A stretch of 64,000 bases of DNA from an uncultured Sulfitobacter sp. (GTDB lineage Bacteria; Pseudomonadota; Alphaproteobacteria; Rhodobacterales; Rhodobacteraceae), in contig CAJXSZ010000004.1 of NCBI GenBank assembly GCA_913060815.1, positions 62,001 to 126,000 of the forward strand, read 5' to 3'. The stretch's first letter is position 1. Each line of letters opens with the position of its first letter. Below are positions 26,047 to 35,807 of this stretch, piece by piece. The position numbers and the translations under genes were made by a program. The notes beneath the pieces are model-generated. The model saw only the letters and a program-made list of their open reading frames with translations. It was not told the DNA's origin and searched no databases.

Positions 26047-27222
26047 TCAAGCAGAAAAAAGCTCTGAAATCCCGAGCATGACGGACTCATGCTCGGTGAG
26101 GCGGCTTATCCACGCCTCAGGGATTCCGGCCTCGCCTCCGATCCCGTAAACGGCACCCATGACGGCGCCCACGATGATCGCACGGCCGCAGTTGTCGCCG
26201 CCCGCATATATGTTGCGCCTGACTGCTTCTGTGTAGGATGAGGAGGTGGCGATGTTCTGCACTGCTGAGGGCACGCCAAAAGGCAGGTCACAGGCCATAC
26301 CGAAGTGCTGGGTCGCGCTGTTCGCGTCTTGCCCGCGCATCTCTAGCGCTTGTTCCAAAAGCGTGTCAGCTTCAGCAGGTGCAACCGCCCGCGCGGCTGC
26401 GATGGCTTCATCCACATTGCCGTGTAGCAGTGCGGCAGCTATCATATGGGCGCATATCCTGCTATAGGTGTCCGCTGTTGCATGGTCGCTCGTAACGCGA
26501 ACGGCGGATGCTACCGTTGCGTCAAATTGCGAGCCTGATGTGATCCCTTTTTGGGCCAAGACGGCGATCAAAGCAGGAAGTTTTGCGGTCGCTGGCATTT
26601 GTAGGTCATGCGCACCAGTCGGCTTTGGGATAGCCTTGAGCGCAGCCTGTAACGCGTCGGTTTGAGTGAGAACCTCAGGCTCTTTCGTTGCTTGGCGAAT
26701 GGCGTCACCAAGGGCGTCAGTCAGCGCTTCACCACCGCTGCGAACCAGCACGGGGACCGCTTTATTGGCGATCGCCTTGATCAACTTTGTATCGCTCTGT
26801 GAAAGCACCTCGTCGCACGCAGCATGCACCGCATCCTCAAAGCGGCGGAAATTGTCCAGAGTATCGCGGGTCGCGTGGTCGATGTAGCCGACATATGCGC
26901 CGCCATAGCCGAAATGGCTTCGGAAGTGCTCTGCAAATGTAATCGGATCGAAAACGCCCTCCGATCCCGCCAACGTGCTGAGCATGAGCGCGGCCTGCTC
27001 CCCATATTGGGAAAAATCCCCAGCGGTGCGCGCCTCATGGGCGAAGTAAGCTGGAACACCGCTGTAGTGCGCGGCGTCGGGCTTTGTGAATTCGGGGGAC
27101 TCTGGGGCTACCTCGCGGATGCGCTCCTGATCGTATATCCAATGCAGACCCATCGTAGCCGCATCGGCCACCAATGCACCAAGGATCATATTGCGGCATC
27201 GTTCGTTCAGGGTCACAGACAT
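26047..27222 (-). CDS. ADP-ribosylglycohydrolase-fold protein, J1-crystallin/SelJ-like
   Basis: A 391-residue all-helical protein of the ADP-ribosylglycohydrolase superfamily. The first motif, GALVADAATMGLHWIYD (15-31), and the last, GGDNCGRAIIVGAVMGAVYG (341-360), resemble the J1-crystallin/selenoprotein J branch. In true hydrolases the last motif reads GGDTD(S/T), whose acidic and hydroxyl residues bind two Mg2+ ions. Here it is GGDNCG, so the metal site is altered and de-ADP-ribosylation is not assured. The ATG has GAGAGG upstream. It is divergent from fadD across a 191-bp region with a strong inverted repeat. No ADP-ribosyltransferase gene is nearby. Confidence 0.78.
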   Translation of the reverse strand: MSVTLNERCRNMILGALVADAATMGLHWIYDQERIREVAPESPEFTKPDAAHYSGVPAYFAHEARTAGDFSQYGEQAALMLSTLAGSEGVFDPITFAEHFRSHFGYGGAYVGYIDHATRDTLDNFRRFEDAVHAACDEVLSQSDTKLIKAIANKAVPVLVRSGGEALTDALGDAIRQATKEPEVLTQTDALQAALKAIPKPTGAHDLQMPATAKLPALIAVLAQKGITSGSQFDATVASAVRVTSDHATADTYSRICAHMIAAALLHGNVDEAIAAARAVAPAEADTLLEQALEMRGQDANSATQHFGMACDLPFGVPSAVQNIATSSSYTEAVRRNIYAGGDNCGRAIIVGAVMGAVYGIGGEAGIPEAWISRLTEHESVMLGISELFSA

Positions 27223-27310
27223 GGCCAGCCTCTCAAATTAACGCGTACCTTCCAAGGATAGAGCGTCTGATACAATTTGGCAGGTCAATCTGCACCGCAG
27301 CGAATGAATT

Positions 27311-27351
27311 GGCCAAAATATTGGCGGCCTAGGTGGTTTTGGCCTTATAAT
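27311..27351. promoter_or_regulatory. Perfect 8-bp inverted repeat beside a TATAAT box upstream of fadD
   Basis: GGCCAAAA (27311-27318), 18 bases, then TTTTGGCC (27337-27344) is an exact inverted repeat. A consensus TATAAT (27346-27351) follows immediately and would serve as the -10 box for the plus-strand fadD. A repressor bound here would block that promoter and could also act on the divergent gene. The sequence features are direct; the regulatory role is inferred. Confidence 0.5.
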
Positions 27352-27413
27352 CACATGCGCCGATCCTGTAGTGTCCCGAAAATACAGAAATAGGTTTTCT
27401 TTCGGGAGGAATG

Positions 27414-29132
27414 ATGACCGACACCACGCGTCCATGGACGGCCTTTTATGGCCCCAACGTCCGTTCCGAGATTAAGGCAGCACAATACCGCACCATAGGT
27501 GATATGGTTAGTGCGATTGCCAATCTATACGGTAAGAACCCTGCTTTCACCGCCTGTTTGCCCAACGGAATGAACGGCTCTCTCAGCTTTGCCCAAGTGG
27601 ATGAGATGTCTGATGCGTTGGCAGTCTATTTACGCGAGACGGCGGGATTGAACAAAGGCGACCGCGTTGCCCTACAGGTGCCCAACGGCCTTTCGTTTCC
27701 AGTGGCGGCCTTTGCCGTGCTCAAGGCGGGCTGCGTGCTGGTCAATGTCAACCCGCTCTATACCGCCGAAGAAATGGCCCGCCAGTTTGCGGATGCCGAG
27801 CCACAAGCGCTCATCGTGGTCGATGTCTTTGCCGATAAACTGGAAGAGGCGCTCAAGGGGCATCCCATTCCGAATATCATCATTACCCAAGTGGCCGAGT
27901 TCTTTCCTGCATTGCCGCGGGGCATTGTCCGACTGGTACAAAAACACTGGGATCGCACGCTGGCGCCTGTCACCTTGCCTCACATCCGCTTTCCCGCAGC
28001 AATTGCGGCGGGGCGCGAAAAGCAGGCGAGCGACCGGATCACCGCAGATCAATACAGCGCCGAGATTGCTCCCGATGACATTGCCTGTCTGCAATACACA
28101 GGCGGCACCACAGGCGTGTCCAAAGGCGCGATGTTGACCCATGCGAATCTGCTGATGAACATGGAGCAGAGCATGGAGATGATTTCAGGTGTGGAGAAGG
28201 GCCGAGAGGTCGCTTTGACCGCGTTGCCGCTTTATCACATCTTTGCCTTCACGGTGAACCTGCTGGGGTTCTACTACCTCGGTGCCCGCAATATCCTGAT
28301 CCCCAATCCGCGCCCGCTCAGCAATCTCAAACGTGCGTTCGAGAATTATCCGATCACATGGATGAGCGGCGTAAACACGCTGTTTAACGGGTTGAGCAAT
28401 GAGATTTGGTTTCTCGATTCTCCACCCAAATACCTCAAATTCGCCTCCGCAGGCGGCATGGCATTGCAAAGCTCCGTCGCGGCGCGATGGGAGGAGGTCA
28501 CGGGAAAGCCCGTGCTTGAAGGCTACGGTCTGACAGAATCCTCTCCTGTCCTCACCTTCAACCCGCTGGGCAAGACGCGTGCAGGGTCAATCGGCATTCC
28601 GGTTCCCTCGACCGAGTTGCGCTGTGTTGATGAGGAGGGCGTTGAGGTGGCTCAAGGCGAGGCGGGGGAATTGGCCGCGCGCGGTCCGCAGATTATGAAG
28701 GGCTATTGGCAAAAGCCTGATGAGACGGCCAAGACGATGAGCGGCGACTGGCTCCTGACAGGTGACATCGGCGTCATGGACGCGGACGGCTATTTCAGCA
28801 TCGTGGACCGCAAAAAGGATATGGTCCTTGTCTCGGGTTTCAACGTCTACCCCAACGAGATCGAGGATTGTCTGGCCGCCCATCCTGGAATTCTGGAGGC
28901 TGCCGTGATTGGCGTGCCGGATGGCGCCTCGGGTGAGGCGATCAAGGCGTTTGTGGTTCTGGGCGATACGACACTGACCACTGATGCGATCCGCGCTTAC
29001 TGCAAGGAGCATCTGACGGGCTATAAAGTGCCCAAGCAGGTCGAATTCCGCGATGATTTGCCCAAATCCAACGTGGGGAAGATCCTGCGCAAAGATCTAC
29101 GCAATGAAGAAACCGCTGCCTCCAGCACATAA
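27414..29132 (+). CDS. fadD: Long-chain fatty-acid--CoA ligase (FadD-like)
   Basis: A 572-residue acyl-CoA synthetase. It has YTGGTTGVSKGAMLTH (P-loop), EGYGLTESSPV, the FadD-type TGDIGVMDADGYFSIVDRKKDMVLVSGFNVYPNEIED block and the final Lys in SNVGKILRK. FadD activates long-chain fatty acids for beta-oxidation or lipid synthesis on the inner membrane surface. Start ATG 27414 was preferred over the adjacent 27411, since GGGAGGA ends right before the latter. It is followed after 12 bp by a BASS transporter, probably in the same transcript. Chain length specificity is not readable. Confidence 0.88.
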   Translation: MTDTTRPWTAFYGPNVRSEIKAAQYRTIGDMVSAIANLYGKNPAFTACLPNGMNGSLSFAQVDEMSDALAVYLRETAGLNKGDRVALQVPNGLSFPVAAFAVLKAGCVLVNVNPLYTAEEMARQFADAEPQALIVVDVFADKLEEALKGHPIPNIIITQVAEFFPALPRGIVRLVQKHWDRTLAPVTLPHIRFPAAIAAGREKQASDRITADQYSAEIAPDDIACLQYTGGTTGVSKGAMLTHANLLMNMEQSMEMISGVEKGREVALTALPLYHIFAFTVNLLGFYYLGARNILIPNPRPLSNLKRAFENYPITWMSGVNTLFNGLSNEIWFLDSPPKYLKFASAGGMALQSSVAARWEEVTGKPVLEGYGLTESSPVLTFNPLGKTRAGSIGIPVPSTELRCVDEEGVEVAQGEAGELAARGPQIMKGYWQKPDETAKTMSGDWLLTGDIGVMDADGYFSIVDRKKDMVLVSGFNVYPNEIEDCLAAHPGILEAAVIGVPDGASGEAIKAFVVLGDTTLTTDAIRAYCKEHLTGYKVPKQVEFRDDLPKSNVGKILRKDLRNEETAASST

Positions 29133-29144
29133 GAGAGACGCACT

Positions 29145-30026
29145 ATGGTCGGACAATTTGAACAGGCACTTCTCGCGCTCATGATCTTTGTAATCATGCT
29201 GGGGATGGGTGCGTCGCTCACACCGCGTGACTTTATTCTGGCGCTCAAGCGGCCGTACGGGCTGATGATCGGGGTCGTCTCGCAATACGGGTTTATGCCC
29301 TTCATCGGCTTTCTGCTGGCACTGGTGCTGCCCGTGTCCGACCCGATCAAGATCGGCATTCTGATCATGTCCTGCATGCCGGGTGGGACCACCTCGAACA
29401 TCTTCACATACTTCTCCAAAGGCAATCTCGCTTTGTCGGTGTTGATGACGGTGACGTCCACAGTGTTTGGTGTGTTGCTCATCCCGTTGGTGCTGGTGCT
29501 CTATGCAGGCGCGCTGGATGTGGACATCCCGCGCGAGAATATCATCATCACGCTGGTGCTTCTGCTGGTACCTGTGGGCATCGGGATGCTGCTGCGCAAG
29601 GTGAGTGCCAATATGGGTGCGGTGACCGAGTTTTTAGGCTCCGTATTGGCAGTGTTCTTTATCCTCTTCCTGATTGTCTCATGGATTCCGCGCAACTTTG
29701 CGTTTCTGATGGAGACGGGCTGGGCCACCTACGTGGCTTCCATTGCCATTGGCCTCATTGGTATCACGACGGGGTATCTGTTCGCCAAGGCGCTCAAGCT
29801 GCACCCGCGCAATGCGCGCACCGTGGGGCTTGAGACAGGTATCCAAAACGGCCCACTCGCGATTGCGATTATTGCCTTCACCTTCTCGGGCGTGGAACAG
29901 CAAGCGATCAACGCGGTGCCGGTGCTTTATTCACTTTTCATCGTGATCGTCTCGGCGCTTGTCACGCTCTATTTCCGCCGCGCCAACACGGCAGCAGAAC
30001 AGAAGATGCCCGACGGTCTGCTCTGA
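29145..30026 (+). CDS. Bile acid:sodium symporter (BASS) family transporter
   Basis: A 293-residue integral membrane protein of the BASS/SBF family with about nine to ten helices. The conserved ALMIFVIMLGMGASLTPRDF N-terminus, MSCMPGGTTSNIFTY (sodium-site region) and VGLETGIQNGPLAIAI (crossover helix) are present. Members move bile acids, pyruvate or other organic anions with Na+. It follows fadD by 12 bp and is likely cotranscribed with it, so an organic or fatty acid related substrate is possible but unproven. The start ATG has AGAGAGACG upstream. Confidence 0.88.
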   Translation: MVGQFEQALLALMIFVIMLGMGASLTPRDFILALKRPYGLMIGVVSQYGFMPFIGFLLALVLPVSDPIKIGILIMSCMPGGTTSNIFTYFSKGNLALSVLMTVTSTVFGVLLIPLVLVLYAGALDVDIPRENIIITLVLLLVPVGIGMLLRKVSANMGAVTEFLGSVLAVFFILFLIVSWIPRNFAFLMETGWATYVASIAIGLIGITTGYLFAKALKLHPRNARTVGLETGIQNGPLAIAIIAFTFSGVEQQAINAVPVLYSLFIVIVSALVTLYFRRANTAAEQKMPDGLL

Positions 30027-30149
30027 TCTGGCCGTGGCGACACGCGTGGCAATCATGCCGCATCACACGATTGCTATGACATTGCCTTCGCAGTGCCCCG
30101 AATGCTCTGATAGACACAGGGCCGAGCAGAACAAAAGAAAAGTAGTACT

Positions 30150-31316
30150 ATGAAAATTGCTGTTTTCGGTTTGGGCTATGTGGGGATCTCCAATGCGGCC
30201 CTGTTGGCCCAGAACCATAGCGTCACAGGGGTGGACCTTGACGCTGACCGCGTGGCGCAGGTTAACGATCGCATCAGCCCTGTAATTGATGATGAGCTAA
30301 GCACTTTCCTGACCGAACAGGCGCTCGACTTGCGTGCAACTACGCAGGCAGAAGAGGCGCTGGACGGTGCCGAACTGGTCATCGTGGCCACGCCAACCAA
30401 CTATGACCCCGATACCAACTCCTTCAACACCTCGAGCGTTGACATGGTGCTGTCCCAAGCCGTGCGCCATTGCGCGGACAGCACAATCATCATCAAATCG
30501 ACAATCCCCGTAGGCTATATCGAACGCATGCGCGCGGAGCTGGGAACAGATCGCATCATTTTCAGCCCCGAGTTTTTGCGCGAGGGACAGGCGTTGCGTG
30601 ACAACCTGTATCCCAACCGTATCGTCGTGGGCGACCAGACCGAGCGCGGTCAGGCCTTTGCCGATGTGATGGTGCAGGGTGCAGCGATAGACGATATTCC
30701 TGTCCTTCTGACCAACCCCTCCGAGGCTGAAGCGATCAAGCTTTTTTCCAACACATATCTCGCCATGCGCGTTGCCTATTTTAACGAGCTGGACAGCTAT
30801 GCCATGGCAGGCGGGATGGACAGCCGCCAGATTATCGACGGTATCAGTCTCGATCCGCGTATTGGCGGGCATTATAACAATCCATCGTTTGGCTACGGCG
30901 GCTATTGCCTGCCCAAAGATACCAAACAGTTGCTCGCGAATTACAACGATGTGCCACAAAACCTGATCCGCGCGATTGTGGATGCCAACCGCACCCGCAA
31001 GGATTTTCTTGCCGACCAGATCATCGCAAAGGCTCCGAAGGTCGTGGGCGTCTATCGTTTGGCGATGAAGAGCGGATCGGACAATTACCGTCAAAGCTCG
31101 ATCCAGGGAATTATGAAACGCATCAAGGCCAAGGGCATCGAGGTCATTGTGTTTGAACCATTGCTGGATGATGAGCCCTTTTTCGGTTCCCGTGTTTACC
31201 GCGACCTTGAAGCTTTCAAAGCGGACTCTGACCTGATCGTGACAAACCGTCAGGCTGAAGTTCTGGATGATGTGCAGGAAAAAGTTTTCACCCGCGATTT
31301 GTTCGGTCTAGACTGA
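30150..31316 (+). CDS. ugd: UDP-glucose 6-dehydrogenase
   Basis: A 388-residue NAD-dependent nucleotide-sugar dehydrogenase, the same length as Escherichia coli Ugd and similar from the first residue. The Rossmann motif is [10 protein letters not shown], the substrate region is [12 protein letters not shown], and the catalytic Cys is in [14 protein letters not shown]. It oxidises UDP-glucose twice to UDP-glucuronate, a precursor of acidic capsule sugars. It opens the polysaccharide locus and is followed by rmlD four bases on, so the two are cotranscribed. The ATG lies at the end of an AAAGAAAAGTAGTACT leader. Confidence 0.9.
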   Translation: MKIAVFGLGYVGISNAALLAQNHSVTGVDLDADRVAQVNDRISPVIDDELSTFLTEQALDLRATTQAEEALDGAELVIVATPTNYDPDTNSFNTSSVDMVLSQAVRHCADSTIIIKSTIPVGYIERMRAELGTDRIIFSPEFLREGQALRDNLYPNRIVVGDQTERGQAFADVMVQGAAIDDIPVLLTNPSEAEAIKLFSNTYLAMRVAYFNELDSYAMAGGMDSRQIIDGISLDPRIGGHYNNPSFGYGGYCLPKDTKQLLANYNDVPQNLIRAIVDANRTRKDFLADQIIAKAPKVVGVYRLAMKSGSDNYRQSSIQGIMKRIKAKGIEVIVFEPLLDDEPFFGSRVYRDLEAFKADSDLIVTNRQAEVLDDVQEKVFTRDLFGLD

Positions 31317-31320
31317 CCAG

Positions 31321-32184
31321 ATGAACATCCTTGTTTTCGGATACAACGGTCAAGTCGCCACTGAATTGCGCGCTTTGTCTAATGAGCAGACGCAGATTAC
31401 GGCATTGGGTCGAAGCGATGCGGACCTGACCGATCCTGCGGCCTGCGCTGCGGCGATTGCCGCGTATGAACCCGATGCAGTCATCAATGCTGCGGCTTAC
31501 ACAGCCGTTGACCGTGCGGAGGAGGAGGAGGAGCTCGCGTTGCGCATCAACGCAGACGCTCCCGCTGCGATGGCGTTAGCCTGTGCTGCACAGGCAATCC
31601 CGCTTGTGACCATTTCGACCGATTACGTGTTTTCAGGCACAGGACAGGCGCCGTGGCAGCCTCAGGATGTGACGGGGCCAATCGGGGCGTATGGGCGGAC
31701 GAAATTGGCGGGCGAACGGGCGGTGGTATCGGCAGGGGGCGCGTGGGCAGTTCTGCGCACCTCTTGGGTCGTTTCTGCGCATGGCAACAACTTTGTCAAA
31801 ACGATGCTGCGTCTTGGGGTGGAGCGTGACGAGTTGAACGTTGTTGACGATCAGATTGGTGGACCCACTGGCGCCGCCGAGATTGCACAGGCATGTATTA
31901 CGATTGCGCAAGCATTAAAGGCAGACCCGTCACGTTCTGGCATCTACCATTTTGCCGGGGCCCCCGACACAAGCTGGGCTGAATTTGCGCGTACCATTTT
32001 TGACAAAGCTGGCATTGAATGCACAGTGAACGGCATACCCTCATCCGAGTATCCTACCCCTGCCGCGAGGCCGTTGAATTCGCGCATGGACTGCACCAAA
32101 ACCACCGAGGTGTTCGGGATCAAGCGCCCTGACTGGGGCGAGAGCCTTGATGATATTCTCGCAGAGCTTGGCCGCAAGCCGTAA
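31321..32184 (+). CDS. rmlD: dTDP-4-dehydrorhamnose reductase
   Basis: A 287-residue short-chain dehydrogenase of the RmlD type. The nucleotide-binding motif is GYNGQVATEL, followed by DLTDP, NAAAYTAVDRAEEE and the catalytic YGRTKLAGE (Y-x-x-x-K). It makes the last step to dTDP-L-rhamnose. The other three genes of the pathway (rmlB, rmlC, rmlA) lie about 2.6-5 kb further on but on the opposite strand, so the set is split. It shares a transcript with ugd and converges on galE with a single base between the stops. Confidence 0.92.
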   Translation: MNILVFGYNGQVATELRALSNEQTQITALGRSDADLTDPAACAAAIAAYEPDAVINAAAYTAVDRAEEEEELALRINADAPAAMALACAAQAIPLVTISTDYVFSGTGQAPWQPQDVTGPIGAYGRTKLAGERAVVSAGGAWAVLRTSWVVSAHGNNFVKTMLRLGVERDELNVVDDQIGGPTGAAEIAQACITIAQALKADPSRSGIYHFAGAPDTSWAEFARTIFDKAGIECTVNGIPSSEYPTPAARPLNSRMDCTKTTEVFGIKRPDWGESLDDILAELGRKP

Positions 32185-32185
32185 G

Positions 32186-33172
32186 CTATAGATGTGCCTC
32201 GGCATAGCGCCATGCGTCGCGTATAATCGTATCGAGGTCACTATGCTGCGCGGACCAGCCCAGAATGTCATGCGCACGCTGAGCGTCGGCCACCAGCGTC
32301 GCTGGATCACCCTCACGGCGCGGTGCTTCCTCGACCACGAATGACTTGCCCGAAATGCGTCGCACGGCATCAATAACCTCACGAACGCTGGCGCCTGTTC
32401 CCGTGCCGAGGTTGATTGCCTGCTTGCCAGCACAATCATGTTTTTGCAGCCACGTCACAGCAGCCACATGGCCAGAGGCCAGATCGGACACATGGATATA
32501 GTCGCGCACGCAGGTGCCATCGGGCGTGGCATAATCTGTGCCGTTTACCTTGATCAAATCGCGCTGCCCGCGTGCCGCTTGAATAACCAACGGGATCAGG
32601 TGTGTCTCGGGATCATGACGCTCACCGGTGCGTCCCTGTGCATCCGCGCCCGAGGCGTTAAAATAACGCAATGCGATGGTTTGCAGTCCGTAGGCTTCGG
32701 CGCAGCGCTCCAGAATGGTCTCGACCATTGCTTTGCTGTCGCCATAAGGATTGATCGGTGCGCGCGGCAAGTCTTCGGACAACAGAGCCGCCCCATCCAC
32801 ATTGCCGTAGACCGCAGCCGTGGAGGAAAAGACCAGCCGCTTTACTCCTGCGGTGTTCATTGCCTCAAGCAGCGAGAGCGTGCCCGCAACGTTGTTCTGA
32901 AAGTACGGCACAGGAGCATGGACCGAAGCGCCTGCTTCGATCAGCGCAGCGAAGTGGATCACGCTGTCAATGCTATGCTCTTGCAAAGTTTGGACCAGTT
33001 TGGCGGTATCGGCCAGATCACCCTCAACAAGCACGTCACCAAAACAGGCATCACGATGGCCCGTTGAGAAGTTGTCGTAGATCACAGGACGATAGCCCGC
33101 TTGCGCCAAAGCCAATGTCGTGTGCGAGCCGATATAGCCCGCGCCACCTACGACAAGGATGTTCTTGCTCAT
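32186..33172 (-). CDS. galE: UDP-glucose 4-epimerase
   Basis: A 328-residue extended short-chain dehydrogenase. Motifs are GGAGYIGSHT (NAD), the DNFSTGH segment, SSTAAVYGN and catalytic YGDSKAMVE (Y-x-x-x-K), all as in GalE. It interconverts UDP-glucose and UDP-galactose and so supplies galactose for surface glycans. The ATG has AAGGGAAAC upstream. It is the last gene of a minus-strand run rmlA-rmlC-rmlB-pmm-galE, separated from the phosphomannomutase by 31 bp. UDP-GlcNAc or UDP-GlcA epimerase activity is a possible alternative. Confidence 0.88.
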   Translation of the reverse strand: MSKNILVVGGAGYIGSHTTLALAQAGYRPVIYDNFSTGHRDACFGDVLVEGDLADTAKLVQTLQEHSIDSVIHFAALIEAGASVHAPVPYFQNNVAGTLSLLEAMNTAGVKRLVFSSTAAVYGNVDGAALLSEDLPRAPINPYGDSKAMVETILERCAEAYGLQTIALRYFNASGADAQGRTGERHDPETHLIPLVIQAARGQRDLIKVNGTDYATPDGTCVRDYIHVSDLASGHVAAVTWLQKHDCAGKQAINLGTGTGASVREVIDAVRRISGKSFVVEEAPRREGDPATLVADAQRAHDILGWSAQHSDLDTIIRDAWRYAEAHL

Positions 33173-33203
33173 CTGTTTCCCTTGGTCTTATCCGCTTTCA
33201 CGG

Positions 33204-34688
33204 TCAAAATGTCTGGTCGTACTCACCGACACCCGGTTCGGTCCGAATGATCGCGTCGATCTCGTTGAAAATGCGGCGCAACTCGTATTCGCTGTCCGCA
33301 CTCTCGCAGACAACCACCAAATTGGGTGTATTAGACGAGGCGCGCACCAAACCCCAACTGCCGTTATCCATGATGACACGTGCGCCGTTCACCGTGACAA
33401 CTTGCGCCACCTTGCGGCCAGCTAATTCGGTCAGCGGTTCCAGCTTTTTCACAATGCGGGCGAGGATGTCATATTTCTCCTCGTCTGCCGCATAGGGCGA
33501 CATGGTGGGCGTTGCATAGGTCACGGGCAGCGCGCGGCGCAGGTCCGACATGGACATATCGGGGTTGCGGTCCATCAGCTTGCAAATCTCGACAGCGACG
33601 CGCATGCCGCAGTCATATCCTCGCCCGATAGGTTCTGACAAAAAGTAGTGGCCTGATTTCTCGAAACCCGCCAGCGCGCCCAGCTCTTTGACACGGCGCT
33701 TCATGTGGCTGTGGCCTGTTTTCCAATAGTCCGCCGTGACGCCATTGGCGCGCAATTCGGGGTCCGAGGCATAGAGCCCCGTAGATTTCACATCCGCGAC
33801 AAAGGTGCTGTTGGGGTAAATCTTGGACAGATCACGCGCCATGATAACGCCGACCTTATCCGCAAAAATCTCTTCCCCCTCGTCATCGACCACACCGCAG
33901 CGGTCGCCATCGCCGTCAAAGCCCAGCGCAAAATCAGCGCCCGATGCTTTGACGCTGTCGCTCATGTCATGGAGCATCTCCATGGCTTCGGGGTTCGGGT
34001 TGTAATGGGGAAAGGTGTAGTCCAGCTCGTTATGGCTCTCTACAACTTCAACGCCAAGACGGCGGAACAGCTCGGGCGCAAAAGCGGCCGCAGTACCGTT
34101 GCCGGTGGCACAGACCACCTTGAGCTTGCGCGTCATTTTGAAGTCGCCAACCAGATCGTCGAGGTAGGCTTCGCGCACGCCCTCAACGAATTCATACTTG
34201 CCGCCTTCGCGCATCTCGCCGCGTCCTTCGAGTACGATATCGCGCAGCTCGTTCATCTCGTCAGGGCCGTGGGTGAGCGGACGCTCGAACCCCATTTTTA
34301 CACCTGTCCAGCCATTCGGATTGTGGCTGGCTGTGACCATCGCAACCGCAGGTGCATCCAGATGAAACTGCGCGAAATAAGCCATCGGCGACAGGGCAGG
34401 GCCGATGTCTTTCACATGAATACCTGCCTGCATCAGACCCAGCATGAGCGCGTTCTTGATGCTCAGCGAGTAGTCGCGGTAGTCATTGCCCACGGCAATC
34501 ACAGGCTCGATCCCGCGCTGGTGCATCTGAGTGCCAAGCCCCATACCAAGAGCGGTGATGCCCGGCAGGTTGATTGCTTCGGGATACTGCCAGCGGGCAT
34601 CGTATTCGCGAAAACCTGTGGGCGCGATCATCGGGTCGCGCAGAAATTCCCAAGTGTTTGGTGTGACTTTGGGGAGAGGTTTTGTCAT
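33204..34688 (-). CDS. Phosphomannomutase/phosphoglucomutase
   Basis: A 494-residue alpha-D-phosphohexomutase. The phosphoserine loop is TASHNPNGWTG (near 110), the Mg2+ loop is FDGDGDRCGVVD (near 250), the sugar-binding loop is FEKSGHYF (family GEMSGHxF) and the phosphate-binding region follows near 420. It interconverts hexose 6- and 1-phosphates and provides mannose-1-phosphate for ManC and glucose-1-phosphate for RmlA, joining both branches of this locus. ATG 34688 was preferred over the GTG three codons upstream. ManB, AlgC and Pgm functions cannot be separated from sequence, so no symbol is given. Confidence 0.9.
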   Translation of the reverse strand: MTKPLPKVTPNTWEFLRDPMIAPTGFREYDARWQYPEAINLPGITALGMGLGTQMHQRGIEPVIAVGNDYRDYSLSIKNALMLGLMQAGIHVKDIGPALSPMAYFAQFHLDAPAVAMVTASHNPNGWTGVKMGFERPLTHGPDEMNELRDIVLEGRGEMREGGKYEFVEGVREAYLDDLVGDFKMTRKLKVVCATGNGTAAAFAPELFRRLGVEVVESHNELDYTFPHYNPNPEAMEMLHDMSDSVKASGADFALGFDGDGDRCGVVDDEGEEIFADKVGVIMARDLSKIYPNSTFVADVKSTGLYASDPELRANGVTADYWKTGHSHMKRRVKELGALAGFEKSGHYFLSEPIGRGYDCGMRVAVEICKLMDRNPDMSMSDLRRALPVTYATPTMSPYAADEEKYDILARIVKKLEPLTELAGRKVAQVVTVNGARVIMDNGSWGLVRASSNTPNLVVVCESADSEYELRRIFNEIDAIIRTEPGVGEYDQTF

Positions 34689-34766
34689 TGTATTCACTCT
34701 ATCTGATCTGGCGTGCCATGATGGAATATCACTGCATGGCGGAAGTGTCAGTATGTTATCGGGTGA

Positions 34767-35807
34767 TCAGCCTTTTGTGCCGAGGCGGGTGCCGACGCCA
34801 TCGCGGTTTTGCAGGGCGCGCCACCAGTCTTCGTTATCGAGATACCATTTCACGGTTTTCTCGATCCCTTCCTCAAGGGTGACTGACGGCCGCCAGCCCA
34901 GTTCAGTGCGGATGCGCGCGGGATCAATCGCATAGCGCAGATCATGGCCGGGGCGGTCGGTGACATAGGAGATCAGGTCGGCATAGGGCTGATCCGCAGG
35001 GCGCAAACGATCCAGCGTCGCACAGATCGTGGCGACCAGATCAATGTTGCGCGCCTCGTTCTCGCCTCCGATGTTATAGCTGCGCCCGACCTCGCCTTTT
35101 TGCAGCGCCAGCAGCAACGCATCGGCGTGGTCCTCTACATAAAGCCAGTCGCGCACGTTCAGCCCCTCGCCGTAGACAGGGATAGACTTGCCCGCCAGCG
35201 CGTTCAGGATCACAACGGGCACCAGCTTTTCGGGGAAGTGGTAGGGGCCGTAATTGTTCGAGCAATTGGTCAGCACCACGGGCAGGCCGTATGTCTCGGC
35301 CCATGCGCGCACTAGATGGTCCGAGGATGCCTTGGACGCGGAATAGGGGCTGCGGGGATCGTAGGGCGTCTCTTCGGTGAACATACCTGTGTCGCCCAGT
35401 GAGCCAAAGACCTCATCGGTCGATATGTGGTGGAAGCGGAACGTATCAGGCTTGCCGCGCCCCTCCCAATAGCTGCGCGCTGCCTGCAGCAGGGTGTAGG
35501 TGCCCATCACGTTCGTCTCGATAAACGCTCCCGGCCCGTCAATAGAGCGGTCCACATGGCTCTCCGCGGCCAGATGCATGACCGCATCAGGCTGATGGTC
35601 CTTAAAAACAGTCTCTAACGCGGCAGCGTCACAGATATCGGCCTGCACAAACGCATAGCCGGGCATGTCCGCCACAGACGCTACGTTATCAAGGCAGGCG
35701 GCATAGGTCAGCGCATCGAGGTTCACCACCTCATGCCCGCGCTCCATTGCCAGCCGCACCACCGCAGAGCCAATAAAGCCTGCGCCGCCTGTTACCAGAA
35801 TCTTCAT
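34767..35807 (-). CDS. rmlB: dTDP-glucose 4,6-dehydratase
   Basis: A 346-residue extended short-chain dehydrogenase. The NAD motif is GGAGFIGSA, then [15 protein letters not shown] (a hallmark of RmlB), HISTDEVFG with the Thr-Asp-Glu catalytic set, and [14 protein letters not shown] with Tyr-x-x-x-Lys. It converts dTDP-glucose to dTDP-4-keto-6-deoxyglucose. The track start 34 codons earlier lies inside rmlC and was rejected; the chosen ATG overlaps the rmlC stop by 4 bp (ATGA), a sign of translational coupling. It acts between RmlA and RmlC. Confidence 0.93.
   Translation of the reverse strand: MKILVTGGAGFIGSAVVRLAMERGHEVVNLDALTYAACLDNVASVADMPGYAFVQADICDAAALETVFKDHQPDAVMHLAAESHVDRSIDGPGAFIETNVMGTYTLLQAARSYWEGRGKPDTFRFHHISTDEVFGSLGDTGMFTEETPYDPRSPYSASKASSDHLVRAWAETYGLPVVLTNCSNNYGPYHFPEKLVPVVILNALAGKSIPVYGEGLNVRDWLYVEDHADALLLALQKGEVGRSYNIGGENEARNIDLVATICATLDRLRPADQPYADLISYVTDRPGHDLRYAIDPARIRTELGWRPSVTLEEGIEKTVKWYLDNEDWWRALQNRDGVGTRLGTKG

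Noticed and set aside
33705-34706. 333-residue plus-strand ORF opposite the phosphomannomutase
   Set aside because: The phosphomannomutase frame has all catalytic motifs. The opposite frame has none and is a shadow.
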